Shown: positions 31,530 to 39,725, numbered from the stretch's first letter. The stretch is 42,368 nt of DNA from DASRUP01 sp036397395 (GCA_036397395.1 DASWIZ010000028.1:1-42368), one strand, 5' to 3'. Notes: generated from the sequence alone by a model not told the origin. Translations and numbers: made by a program.

Positions 31530-32662
31530 GCGTATTTTTCAAAATAGATATGTAAAAGGCTTGAAACATAATCCAAATCCTTTCTGGAAAGATGGTGATG
31601 CACTCCAATGTGAAGCCCATTTGAGCCAACATACTCAGCTGCTGGAAATTCTCCTACTTTGTGCCCTAAAAATGCAAATGCCTTATGTTGCGTGGGCATG
31701 CTTCCAAAGTTTCGCTTGCACTGAACAAGATTGTCTTGAAGAAAATCGTACAATTTCTTGTAGTTATATTTTGGGTCTTTTAAGGTAACACTGAATGCAT
31801 GGGGAGAAGTTACCTCGTACGATTCTTCTCTATTGAAAAACGCAACATCTCCCAAATCTGCTGTCTTATTTAATAAATAATTAAGATTCTCTTTCCTCTT
31901 CTTAAATACTTTCCAAAAATTCTTTATTTCGCCCAGCATAACAGCTGCCGGAAGAATGTTCATTCTGAAATTAGAACCATTTCTCACATGGTCAAAGTAT
32001 AAGGAACCTGATTTTCTCCCGTGATCCTTCAGGGAGCGCAACACTTCCTCCATTTTCGGATTATTGGTGGAACACATACCGCCATCCCCACCTGCCAAGA
32101 CATGGGCGACGTAAAAGCTAAAGGCAGCCGCTTCTCCAAACTGTCCCACAAACTTCTTTCTATACTGCGCACCGTGAGCTTCGCAGCAGTCCTCAATGAT
32201 TTTGAGATTATGTTTCTTGGCAATGTTCTGTACGGCATCCATATCGCAAGGCTTTCCCATCGTGTGCACGACCATAATGGCTACTGTTTTGGAACTTATC
32301 TTCTCCTCTATCTTTGCAGGATTTATGTTGAGAGTTTCTCTCTCGATATCAACAAAAACAGGCGTAAAGCCGGCGGCCAGTATAGAACTTCCCACGCTGG
32401 CAAAAGCCAAAGCAGGAACAATGATTTCGTCACCCCGTTTCGCTCCAAAGTCATACAAAGCAAGGCAGGCAGCGGTATCGGCATCTGCCCCATTGCTCAT
32501 AGCTACATTATACTTATAGCCAAATATTTTGCCCCACTCCTTTTCTAGCTGCTTAATGAGATGCCCACCCGAAACCCAATTTTCATCCAACGCTTTTTTA
32601 ATCAGGCGTTTTGACTGATCGCTAATGAGTAAATCTCCAAATTTTATATTCCTTTTTTTCAT
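31526..32662 (-). CDS. DegT-family PLP sugar 3-dehydratase-like protein 2 (His replaces Lys)
   Basis: A 378-aa DegT fold protein. The usual PLP-lysine segment reads SFYVAHVLAGGDGGM, with His in place of Lys, as in ColD, the GDP-4-keto-6-deoxymannose-3-dehydratase of colitose synthesis. DCCEAHGA supplies the pyridine-N Asp. It is not a close copy of the first such gene (10440). With the Gmd-like, RmlC-like and Fcl-like genes nearby it is likely to deoxygenate C-3 of a GDP sugar (inference). It is placed between the GHMP kinase and the cupin, with 4-nt spacing and overlap. Confidence 0.85.
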   Translation of the reverse strand: MKKRNIKFGDLLISDQSKRLIKKALDENWVSGGHLIKQLEKEWGKIFGYKYNVAMSNGADADTAACLALYDFGAKRGDEIIVPALAFASVGSSILAAGFTPVFVDIERETLNINPAKIEEKISSKTVAIMVVHTMGKPCDMDAVQNIAKKHNLKIIEDCCEAHGAQYRKKFVGQFGEAAAFSFYVAHVLAGGDGGMCSTNNPKMEEVLRSLKDHGRKSGSLYFDHVRNGSNFRMNILPAAVMLGEIKNFWKVFKKRKENLNYLLNKTADLGDVAFFNREESYEVTSPHAFSVTLKDPKYNYKKLYDFLQDNLVQCKRNFGSMPTQHKAFAFLGHKVGEFPAAEYVGSNGLHIGVHHHLSRKDLDYVSSLLHIYFEKYA

Positions 32663-32666
32663 TTAT

Positions 32667-33659
32667 TTATATCTTCTGGTTCTTATAAATTATTCGGCTT
32701 CCTCCGTTTTCAAAACGAAAGGGAACTTCCAGCAAATCCTTCAGCGCATTTCTCACATTGTGTTGTCGCGCCGGAGGAACAAAAAGGAGCAAAAATCCTC
32801 CCCCTCCTGCCCCCAAAATTTTCCCTCCCACAGCACCCGCCTTTCGCGCTTCTTCATATATGGCATCGATTTGAGGAGTGGATATTTGATCAGAAAGACT
32901 TTTTTTAATCTCCCAACTTTCGTGCAATAACTTTCCAAGTTCCAGAATGTCGCGCTTTTCATCTTGCAGCATTGCGGTTGCCTCACCAACCATTTCATGC
33001 ATACGGGCTAACTCGTTTTTCTTTTGGGGCGTACTCGCAATTTGAGCCTTGGCAATTTCTGACGCATAGCGGGAAAAACCGGTAAACACAAGCATCAAAT
33101 GCTGTTCCAGCTCTTTTATTCTTTGTTCTGAAAGTATAAGCGGTTGCACTGCAAACGTATCTTCCCGTGCAAACGTTATGTTATTCAACCCCCCATACGT
33201 TACCGCCACCTGATCTTGAGAGCCTACGTTTTCTTTAAGCACGTCTCGCTCCATACGGATAGCTTCTTTCGCCAATTCTTCGTTTGAAATATTCTCGCCT
33301 CGCAGCGCGTGGAGCGCATGAAGCAACCCCACGGTAAATGAGGAGCTCGACCCCAATCCGGTGCGGGCGGGCAAATCTCCATCATGATGAATTTCTACTC
33401 CTTTTTCAATATGTAAGAACTGCAAAGCCGCCCGCACCGCTGGATGCTCTATTTCCTGTATCGTGCTTACCATTTCATTTTTTGAATACACAATCCGGTA
33501 TTTATAAGGAAAAAAGGGGGGGAGGTACCGAAGCGAGATATAGCAGTACTTATCTATCGTGGTAGATAGCACCTGCCCTCCGTTCTCTTTATACCAAACA
33601 GGATAGTCGGTGCCTCCGCCAAAAAACGATATGCGAAAAGGGGTTTTACTGATAATCAT
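32667..33659 (-). CDS. hddA: Heptose 7-phosphate 1-kinase (GHMP family)
   Basis: A 330-aa GHMP kinase. SKTPFRISFFGGGTDYPVWY at the start, the ATP loop RTGLGSSSSFTVGLLHALHA and the C-terminal GKILGAGGGGFLLL match the HddA group, which phosphorylates C-1 of D-glycero-D-manno-heptose 7-phosphate in the GDP-heptose route. Length is normal. It overlaps the Fcl-like gene by 14 nt. Confidence 0.9.
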   Translation of the reverse strand: MIISKTPFRISFFGGGTDYPVWYKENGGQVLSTTIDKYCYISLRYLPPFFPYKYRIVYSKNEMVSTIQEIEHPAVRAALQFLHIEKGVEIHHDGDLPARTGLGSSSSFTVGLLHALHALRGENISNEELAKEAIRMERDVLKENVGSQDQVAVTYGGLNNITFAREDTFAVQPLILSEQRIKELEQHLMLVFTGFSRYASEIAKAQIASTPQKKNELARMHEMVGEATAMLQDEKRDILELGKLLHESWEIKKSLSDQISTPQIDAIYEEARKAGAVGGKILGAGGGGFLLLFVPPARQHNVRNALKDLLEVPFRFENGGSRIIYKNQKI

Positions 33660-34614
33660 AATGCTGCTTATACCATTCCATTGTTTTTTTAATACCTTCG
33701 TCTAACGAAATTTTTGGTTCCCATCCTAATTCTTGCTTTGCTTTTGTGTAGTCGAGAAATAAACTTGTCTTAATACTCGGTTTCGAGGTGTCGTATGTTA
33801 TGGCGAGATCTTTATTGGCATGCTCTATCACCTTTTTTACCAAGTCTGCAACGGAAATCGCCCTGCCTAATCCAACGGTGTAGAGCTCGAACTTCGCTTC
33901 TTGTTTTGCAATGGCTTTTTCAACAAAATCCACCAAGTCCTCGACATGCAACAAATCTCTTGCTTCTGTTCCTTCGCCCCACACGACAATTTCTCCATCG
34001 AGAGGAGCGGTCATCACCTTGGTAAGAGTTGCGCCAAACACATGAGATTTTTCCAAGTCATACTTGTCATACGGGCCATATATGTTTGAGTGCCTAACAG
34101 CGGTATATTTGGTATTGCCTATTCTGGAATAAAACTCGCACATCTTTTCAATATACACTTTTGTCCAGCCCACGCCGAAGTACTTGGGAAGCAATTCCTG
34201 GTTCGCGTCAAAATCATCTTCAGAAAGCGCCGTGTCTGAAGGCTGATACATAACCGTACAGCTAAAAAAGATAAAGTGCGAAACATTGTGCTCGAAAGCC
34301 GCGCGCAGCAGTAAAGAGTTCATAAGTGCGTTATCTGTCACGTGGAAATACGGCTTTTCTACAATATCTTTGGCGCCCGAGGTGGTGGCAGCAGCCTGGA
34401 TAATAATATCTTTGCCAGCAACCACTTTGTCTACATCTGCTTTATTCGTTAAATCAGCCTCTATCATGGTTATATTCGGGTTCTGCAAAGGCTCTGCCTG
34501 CCAGTAGGTCCCATATACTTCGTATGCTGGCTGTTTGGCAAAATATTCTGCCATGTTCCTGCCAATAAATCCTGTTGCGCCGCACACTAAAATTTTCTTC
34601 TTGCTATGTTCCAT
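33646..34614 (-). CDS. GDP-fucose-synthase-like extended SDR, lacks the YxxxK tyrosine
   Basis: A 322-aa NAD(P)-binding epimerase/reductase: CGATGFIG (cofactor), FFSCTVMY, and GPYDKYDLEKSHVFG typical of the Fcl group. At the YxxxK position the sequence is YFGVGWTKVYIEK: the residue four before Lys is Val, not Tyr. The nearest Tyr is seven residues before. The same change of motif occurs in the relative at 35278. It may be a reductase with changed chemistry, a subunit that needs a partner, or a relative in which the Tyr is moved. It overlaps the next SDR by 11 nt. Confidence 0.85.
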   Translation of the reverse strand: MEHSKKKILVCGATGFIGRNMAEYFAKQPAYEVYGTYWQAEPLQNPNITMIEADLTNKADVDKVVAGKDIIIQAAATTSGAKDIVEKPYFHVTDNALMNSLLLRAAFEHNVSHFIFFSCTVMYQPSDTALSEDDFDANQELLPKYFGVGWTKVYIEKMCEFYSRIGNTKYTAVRHSNIYGPYDKYDLEKSHVFGATLTKVMTAPLDGEIVVWGEGTEARDLLHVEDLVDFVEKAIAKQEAKFELYTVGLGRAISVADLVKKVIEHANKDLAITYDTSKPSIKTSLFLDYTKAKQELGWEPKISLDEGIKKTMEWYKQHYDYQ

Positions 34615-35281
34615 GTTTTTTGGGACGATCGTCCAATATAAGCGTACTCCTCTTTGTATTTTTGTATATTTTGTATATTTTTTGTGCCACTTCTTCAGGC
34701 TCCATCCCTTCGGTAAATCGAGGATTTGTTTTTATTCTGCTGGGATACACGTCTAACATACGGATACCATGCTCTGTTGCTTCTAGCCGTAACGTATCTG
34801 TAAAACCGCGAAGTCCCCATTTACTAGCACCATATATCGTGCGGAGTCTGTGATTTTCTAAACCAGATAGAGAATTCATAGTAATAATTGTACCCTTGTT
34901 CTTTTTTATAAAAAGGGGATATACTCTGCGAGTTAGCTTCATTGCTGCTAGCAGATTCGTACCTAGTAAGTCATCTATATTGCTATCTCGCATCTCTTCG
35001 AGCGGCAGTTTTGGACAATGCACTCCAGCATTATTAATCAACACGGAAACATCATACTCTTTTGCAGCTTTTCCCAAGGCGTCTAAAGTTTTTGCGAGCT
35101 TTAAATCGCCGGCAACTACCTTGCACAAAACACCTTTTTTCGTAATGTTCTTTTGCAGCTCTCCAAGATCACTCTTTTTCCTGTCGTGCAAAATCACTCC
35201 ATAACCATACTCACCAAATACAAGCGCCAGCTCTTTTCCCAATCCCCTTGCAGACCCCGTTATTAAGACAGTTTCACTCAT
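34604..35281 (-). CDS. Short-chain dehydrogenase/reductase
   Basis: A 225-aa classical SDR: LITGSARGLGKEL, INNAGVH, MNSLSGLENH and YGASKWGLRG (Tyr, Lys). ATG 35281 overlaps the stop of the upstream gene by 4 nt and is chosen over the longer open frame. It has a basic C-terminal tail (KIYKIYKNTKR). It is active-looking. It sits between the two Fcl-like proteins that lack Tyr, so it could provide the reductase step they lack (inference). Confidence 0.86.
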   Translation of the reverse strand: MSETVLITGSARGLGKELALVFGEYGYGVILHDRKKSDLGELQKNITKKGVLCKVVAGDLKLAKTLDALGKAAKEYDVSVLINNAGVHCPKLPLEEMRDSNIDDLLGTNLLAAMKLTRRVYPLFIKKNKGTIITMNSLSGLENHRLRTIYGASKWGLRGFTDTLRLEATEHGIRMLDVYPSRIKTNPRFTEGMEPEEVAQKIYKIYKNTKRSTLILDDRPKKHGT

Positions 35282-36276
35282 TTGAATACGTTGTAACGCT
35301 TCTCCACGATATCTTTGTTTTCTTTGTACCACTGCATTACCTCTTTAATTCCTTCTTCTATAGAAACTTCCGGCTTCCAGCCTAACGCCCTTGCTCTTGA
35401 AATATCCATAAGTCGTTTCTTGTCTCCCGATGGTTTTGAAGTATCCCATTCTACTTTTGGTTTTCGCTCCATATTGTTCACAATAATCTCCACAATTTCT
35501 TTAATTTGCACTCCTTCCCCACTCCCAAGATTTATGGGATATCCTGGACACTTTTCTAAAGCTAAAAGCATGCCTTTTGCCACGTCTTTTGCGTGGATAA
35601 AGTCGCGTACGGGAGAACCGTCGCCCCACACCACCAAAGGATTTTCCCCGTCCAGGGCGCGTTTTACCAACGAAGGAATAACCATGGCGTTAGCGGGGTC
35701 AAAGTTGTCGTAGGGGCCGTACACATTTGCGGGACGCACAATAGCTACTTTGTCCCAACCGTATTCAATGGCATAAGCCTCTACCTGCAACTCCCCCATT
35801 CTTTTTGCCCAGCCCGCGAACTTATCATTTTCTGAAGGAAATGTTTTCCATACATCATCTTCAGAAAATATTTCTGCCGGGCTATACACGCCAACCGTGC
35901 TGGTAAACAAATATCGCTCTACCTCACTTTTGCGCGCAGCTTCCATCATATTGGTATTGAACAAAATAGTAGGTACAAAAAAGCTTGCTGGTTTTTCTTG
36001 CGTCATTTTTGGGGAACCTTTAATGCCTGCCAAATGAAACACCATGTCCATGCCTTCTGCCGCTTTCATGCAGTTGTTTTTGTCGGTTAAATCAACCTGC
36101 ATAAATTCAGCTTGGGGATGCGCGCGCGAAGAATCATCCAAAGAAGCAATACGAACTTTTGCCCCAGCATCAATTAACATCTCTACCAGTGGTCTCCCTA
36201 TTAAACCTGTACCTCCGGTGACAAGAGTATTTTTCCCGTTGTAAAAGTTTGTTTTTGAATTTTGATTTTCAGTCAT
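35278..36276 (-). CDS. GDP-fucose-synthase-like extended SDR, lacks the YxxxK tyrosine
   Basis: A 332-aa enzyme: VTGGTGLIGRPL, FHLAGIKG, FTSTVGVYSP and VYGPYDNFDPANAMVIPSLV, the last an Fcl-like C-terminal pattern. The active-site run is FAGWAKRMGELQ; the residue four before Lys is Ala, so the usual Tyr is absent. The DNA confirms this (GCG GGC TGG GCA AAA). It is a paralogue of the protein at 33646. The short N-terminal extension (MTENQNSKTNF) is not conserved. Confidence 0.85.
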   Translation of the reverse strand: MTENQNSKTNFYNGKNTLVTGGTGLIGRPLVEMLIDAGAKVRIASLDDSSRAHPQAEFMQVDLTDKNNCMKAAEGMDMVFHLAGIKGSPKMTQEKPASFFVPTILFNTNMMEAARKSEVERYLFTSTVGVYSPAEIFSEDDVWKTFPSENDKFAGWAKRMGELQVEAYAIEYGWDKVAIVRPANVYGPYDNFDPANAMVIPSLVKRALDGENPLVVWGDGSPVRDFIHAKDVAKGMLLALEKCPGYPINLGSGEGVQIKEIVEIIVNNMERKPKVEWDTSKPSGDKKRLMDISRARALGWKPEVSIEEGIKEVMQWYKENKDIVEKRYNVFK

Positions 36277-37322
36277 TAGAATGGTCCTTTAAATCTGTTT
36301 TCCCAGCTATAGAATTCTTCGCCAGACAAATCGCTTTCTGGCAATCCAAGCTTTTGTTCAACTGTCCGAATAATATTGACTGCATTTGGATAAAATGCGT
36401 TTTCCAAAGGCCTCGTGGTTGCGCAATGGGTCTGGGGAAAGGCGATTCTTGTTACCGGGGACTTTAGCTTTCCAAAACATTTCTCTGAAACTAGAGCAGC
36501 CACCTCGGCAGAAAATCCGCAGAATTCCCAATCGTAATCTGCCACAATGCAGTGGCCGGTTTTATGTACCGAGCGCACAATAGCCGCTTTATCTAAAGGA
36601 TATATGGTTCTGGGATCCACTATTTCAACCTGTACGCCTTGCTTTCTGGTCAGTATTTCTGCTGCTTTATACGCCTCCACATTCATCCACGAAGTAGCTA
36701 TTATGGTAATATCCTTCCCTTCTCGCACCACTCGCGCCTTTCCTAAGGGAACAGTATAGGGTTCTTCTGGCACCTGTCCTTTTAACCAGTACAGCCACCT
36801 ATGTTCTAAAAACACAACAGGGTTATTATCTTGAATAGCTGCTGCCAGCAATCCTTTTGCATCGTATGCGTTAGATGGCATAACCACTTTTAAACCTGGA
36901 ATATGAGCAAACACCGACTGCAACGACTTTGAATGCTGAAACGCCTGTCCCCAGCCCCTGCCGATAACGGCGCGAATTACCAATGGGGCCTTGAGCGCGC
37001 CTCCCGACCCAAAATGCGCAGGGGCTACCATGTTTACCAATTGGTTCATTGCCAGCAGCAAAAAGTCCATGCGAATGTGCACGTGCACCGGGCGCAACCC
37101 GTTTATGGCTGCCCCCAGGCCCACACCTGTCATTGCTTCTTCTGCAAGCGGAGTTTGAAAAAATCTCTTTTCTCCAAACTTCTCCAATCCTTTAGTAGAC
37201 CCAAAAATCTTTTTATGGTCGGCAACGTCTAATCCATACACAAATACATTTTCGTCGCGTTCCATTTCTTGCCCTAAAGACTCGGCAATCGCATCTTCAT
37301 ATGTAATAGATCTGTCTGCCAT
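36276..37322 (-). CDS. TPP-dependent dehydrogenase E1, beta subunit
   Basis: A 348-aa Pyr-domain plus C-terminal-domain subunit like PDH/acetoin dehydrogenase E1-beta: YEDAIAESLGQEM, PLAEEAMTGVGLGAAINGLR and QSLQSVFAHIPGLKVV-like SLQSVFAHIPGL. It includes the full C-terminal domain, unlike the cut-short transketolase at 5555. It pairs with the alpha subunit just upstream (2-nt gap). No E2 or E3 gene is present, so ordinary acyl-CoA formation is unlikely. Confidence 0.9.
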   Translation of the reverse strand: MADRSITYEDAIAESLGQEMERDENVFVYGLDVADHKKIFGSTKGLEKFGEKRFFQTPLAEEAMTGVGLGAAINGLRPVHVHIRMDFLLLAMNQLVNMVAPAHFGSGGALKAPLVIRAVIGRGWGQAFQHSKSLQSVFAHIPGLKVVMPSNAYDAKGLLAAAIQDNNPVVFLEHRWLYWLKGQVPEEPYTVPLGKARVVREGKDITIIATSWMNVEAYKAAEILTRKQGVQVEIVDPRTIYPLDKAAIVRSVHKTGHCIVADYDWEFCGFSAEVAALVSEKCFGKLKSPVTRIAFPQTHCATTRPLENAFYPNAVNIIRTVEQKLGLPESDLSGEEFYSWENRFKGPF

Positions 37323-37324
37323 GT

Positions 37325-38281
37325 TTATGCGTATACATTTCCAAATACCTCTTCTTTTTTCGGAAAGTCTGCTTGCTGCGCCTTTTTAACACTTTCTTCT
37401 ATATCTTTTGTAATATCTTCTTCTAGCTTTGCAATTTCTTGTTCTTGCATACCAGCCTCCAGCAATTTCTTCCTCTGAAGATCAATTGGATCTTTTTTAA
37501 ACCATTCTGCAGCTTCTGCTTTTTCACGGTATCCTGCTTCAAAATCTTCATTCACCCCAACATGTTCCAAGTATCTGTAATATTTTGTGTATAAAAATCC
37601 TGGCATGCCGGTTTCTTGCATTTTAGCCAGCGTATCTTTTGTTATATTGTATATTTCTTCAGCATCGGTACTTTCGGTTTCTGCGGTAACAAAAGTAAAC
37701 TGTTTTGCCACTTCTATAATAGGTTTATGACTTGTTCTGTCTTGTGCTTTTGAATGAATCGCAAGGTTATTATCTTCACAAACAAACAATATGGGCAGTT
37801 TTTTTAAGGCGGCAAAGTTTATACTTTCCCAAAACACGCCTTCGTTTATGGCCCCGTCTCCAAAAAAAGAAACAACCAGCTTGCCGTTTTCCTGGTACGC
37901 GTTTGCAAGGGCTGCCCCTACAGCGACAGGAATTGTGGTTGCTACTACCGCAGATGTCATCAGCATCCCCTTTGCGGGATTCGCCAAGTGCATGGAACCT
38001 CCTTTGCCTTTTGCAGGACCCGTAGCCTTTCCGTAGAGTTCTGCAAAAAACCCGTCTGTCTCCATGGCTTTCGCCAGATACAGAGCATGCGAACGGTACG
38101 TGCCAAACACCTGACTGTTTTTTCCCGCAGCCTGCACTACACCAGCTACAATAGCTTCTTCTCCCATAGACATATGCATAGGAGTTTTCATTTCATCTTC
38201 TGCGTAGTGTTCTTGTATCTTTTCTTCTGCTTTTCTAATAAGATACATTTTTTTGTACAGTTCTCGGTTTAGATTATCCAT
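37325..38281 (-). CDS. TPP-dependent dehydrogenase E1, alpha subunit
   Basis: A 318-aa PP-domain subunit. FFGDGAINEGVFWESINFAA then CEDNN is the TPP/Mg motif, and HMSMGEEAI and YRSHALYLAK match E1-alpha. It forms a heterotetramer with the beta subunit (inference from family). It overlaps the Gmd-like gene by 8 nt, placing it firmly inside the nucleotide-sugar operon. It may transfer a C2 unit from a 2-oxoacid to a keto sugar to build a branched sugar. Confidence 0.9.
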   Translation of the reverse strand: MDNLNRELYKKMYLIRKAEEKIQEHYAEDEMKTPMHMSMGEEAIVAGVVQAAGKNSQVFGTYRSHALYLAKAMETDGFFAELYGKATGPAKGKGGSMHLANPAKGMLMTSAVVATTIPVAVGAALANAYQENGKLVVSFFGDGAINEGVFWESINFAALKKLPILFVCEDNNLAIHSKAQDRTSHKPIIEVAKQFTFVTAETESTDAEEIYNITKDTLAKMQETGMPGFLYTKYYRYLEHVGVNEDFEAGYREKAEAAEWFKKDPIDLQRKKLLEAGMQEQEIAKLEEDITKDIEESVKKAQQADFPKKEEVFGNVYA

Positions 38282-39269
38282 TGTCCTTGTAGTATTCTCG
38301 CCAATAGTTCAACAAATTCAAAAGAGTCTGGTCAAACGGCACTTCTGGCTCCCACCCTGTTTCTTTCTTAAATTTCTCGGTCGAAGGAATTTGGAGTGTA
38401 ACGTCGGATGGACGCAAGCGTGCAGGATCTATTTTTACTTCAATATTGGGCACAGTGGAAAGCTTGATGAGTTTTTGCAGCATGTCCCCTACGGTCATTG
38501 TTTCCTTCCCGCCAACATTATATACTTCTCCCGGAGTACATTTAATAATCAACAACCAATACGCGCGGCATGCGTCCCCAATATCTAAAAATGTACGCAC
38601 GCTGTCTAGGTTTCCAACATTAATAACCGGTTCTTGCTTTCCGGCCTCAATGGCGGCAATTTGTTTGGCAAAGCTTGATTCTGCGAAAACCTCTCCCCTA
38701 CGTTTTCCAGTGTGTGTGAACATTCTGGTCCTTATAGTCTTTACCTGCCAAGAAAGCCAATACTGGAGAGCAAGCATGTCTTCTGCCACTTTGCTTACGG
38801 CATACGGGGAAGCCGGCCTGAAAGGATTGGTTTCCTTAATGGGAACTTCATCTTCTTTTACCTGCCCATAACACTCCGAAGATGACGCAATTTGAATGAT
38901 AGGATCATATCCCGAACTCGCCTTGAGTTTCCGTACGGCCTCTAACAAGTTTGCCGTGCCAATAACATTGGTATCAAGTGTGGTTATGGGAGCCACAAAA
39001 CTAAAATCTACATACGACTGCGCTGCCAAATGAAAAATAATGTCTGGTTTGTGCTCTTGCAAAAGAGTTTGCAACGAAGGCAAATCCACCAAATCGCCAT
39101 AGCATATAGTAATCTTGTCTAAAATTTGCTGGATGTTGTCTTTTGGTTCCCACCAACGCGAAAGCCCCAACACTTTTGTATTGGGAAATTGTTCTAATAT
39201 GTATTCTGCTAAATGGCTTCCCACGAAACCGGTTATGCCGGTTATCAATACTTTTTTTGGATCCTCCAT
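38274..39269 (-). CDS. gmd: GDP-mannose/GDP-heptose 4,6-dehydratase-like SDR
   Basis: A 331-aa extended SDR: TGITGFVGSHLAE (cofactor), FHLAAQSYVDFSF, SSSECYGQV and YAVSKVAEDM (Tyr and Lys intact), RTRMFTHTGKRRGEVFAESS and the closing dimer segment match GDP-mannose 4,6-dehydratase and its heptose homologue DmhA. It removes water to give a 4-keto-6-deoxy sugar. It is second in the operon, 14 nt after the HTH gene. Confidence 0.9.
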   Translation of the reverse strand: MEDPKKVLITGITGFVGSHLAEYILEQFPNTKVLGLSRWWEPKDNIQQILDKITICYGDLVDLPSLQTLLQEHKPDIIFHLAAQSYVDFSFVAPITTLDTNVIGTANLLEAVRKLKASSGYDPIIQIASSSECYGQVKEDEVPIKETNPFRPASPYAVSKVAEDMLALQYWLSWQVKTIRTRMFTHTGKRRGEVFAESSFAKQIAAIEAGKQEPVINVGNLDSVRTFLDIGDACRAYWLLIIKCTPGEVYNVGGKETMTVGDMLQKLIKLSTVPNIEVKIDPARLRPSDVTLQIPSTEKFKKETGWEPEVPFDQTLLNLLNYWREYYKDNG

Positions 39270-39283
39270 AGGATTTATAGGAT

Positions 39284-39529
39284 TTACCAGTCTTCAATGG
39301 CCTTCCTGGTTTTCTCCCGAACATCTACATACTTTTCGTACACTTTCTTTTCCAACTCCGGAGAAACCAGCATTAAAATATCATCTCCCCAAATGCGCCA
39401 GGTCCCGCCTACGCGGTGGGCATTAATAATGCCGTTTTTAATCATGCGCTTCATGGTAGAAGAGCTTATCTTTAAAAAATCCTGGACCTCTTTGGTTGTA
39501 TAAATCTCTTTTGGGTTAATTTCCTGCAT
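39284..39529 (-). CDS. Excisionase-type helix-turn-helix protein (likely regulator)
   Basis: An 81-aa protein with an HTH-17/MerR-like domain: YTTKEVQDFLKISSSTMKRM, IKNGIINAHRVGGTWRIWGD, as in excisionase-like DNA binders. The C-terminal half is helical and charged. ATG 39529 is the only sensible start. It opens the main glycan operon and so could control it. Its own leader has a hairpin over the Shine-Dalgarno sequence and its promoter has a palindrome in the spacer. Confidence 0.85.
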   Translation of the reverse strand: MQEINPKEIYTTKEVQDFLKISSSTMKRMIKNGIINAHRVGGTWRIWGDDILMLVSPELEKKVYEKYVDVREKTRKAIEDW

Positions 39530-39539
39530 ATTCCATAGT

Positions 39540-39571
39540 GCTCCGCAATAGGCAAAATTCTACTGCGGAGC
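39540..39571 (-). promoter_or_regulatory. Leader hairpin covering the ribosome-binding site of the HTH gene
   Basis: TGCGGAGC (39547-39540 on the minus strand) and GCTCCGCA (39571-39564) form a perfect 8-bp stem with a 16-nt loop. The GGAG that would serve the ATG at 39529 (11 nt downstream) lies in the 3' arm, so translation is expected to be low when the hairpin is closed. The loop is ATTTTGCCTA-rich and might accept a ligand or RNA, but no riboswitch family is recognised. Confidence 0.6.
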
Positions 39572-39613
39572 ATGCCCTGCAAACGAAACAATGAATAAAA
39601 TCGCAATACACTC

Positions 39614-39642
39614 ATAATACTCCAACCATCAAATGGTGTCAA
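39614..39642 (-). promoter_or_regulatory. Main glycan-operon promoter with operator-like palindrome
   Basis: On the minus strand TTGACA (39642-39637), 17-nt spacer, TATTAT (39619-39614). ACCAT-CAA-ATGGT (39625-39637) is a 5-bp inverted repeat inside the spacer and overlapping the -35, a good place for a repressor such as the HTH protein encoded first in the operon. Leader about 78 nt. Confidence 0.75.
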
Positions 39643-39679
39643 GAGGGGTCAAAAAGTATCACATTTAGCTTTATTTCTC

Positions 39680-39712
39680 CAAAAATAAAGCCCCTGGGGA
39701 AAACTCGGGGGG
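39680..39712 (-). terminator. Terminator of the vapBC operon
   Basis: On the minus strand CCCCGAGTTTTCCCCAGGGG folds with CCCC/GGGG and an inner CTC/GGG, then TTTATTTTT. It lies just after the VapC stop. It shares an 18-bp left arm with the terminator at 40429. Confidence 0.75.
39687..39704. repeat. 18-bp direct repeat, second copy at 40427-40444
   Basis: AAAGCCCCTGGGGAAAAC is identical at 39687-39704 and 40427-40444. Both copies form part of terminator hairpins and flank the vapBC operon exactly. Confidence 0.85.
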
Positions 39713-39725
39713 ATTGGCCGATCTG

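Noticed and set aside
34650..34690. A/T-rich repeat TTTGTATATT near the end of an SDR gene as a phase-variation tract
   Set aside because: The units are imperfect and their lengths differ; they encode a plain KIYKIYKN tail.
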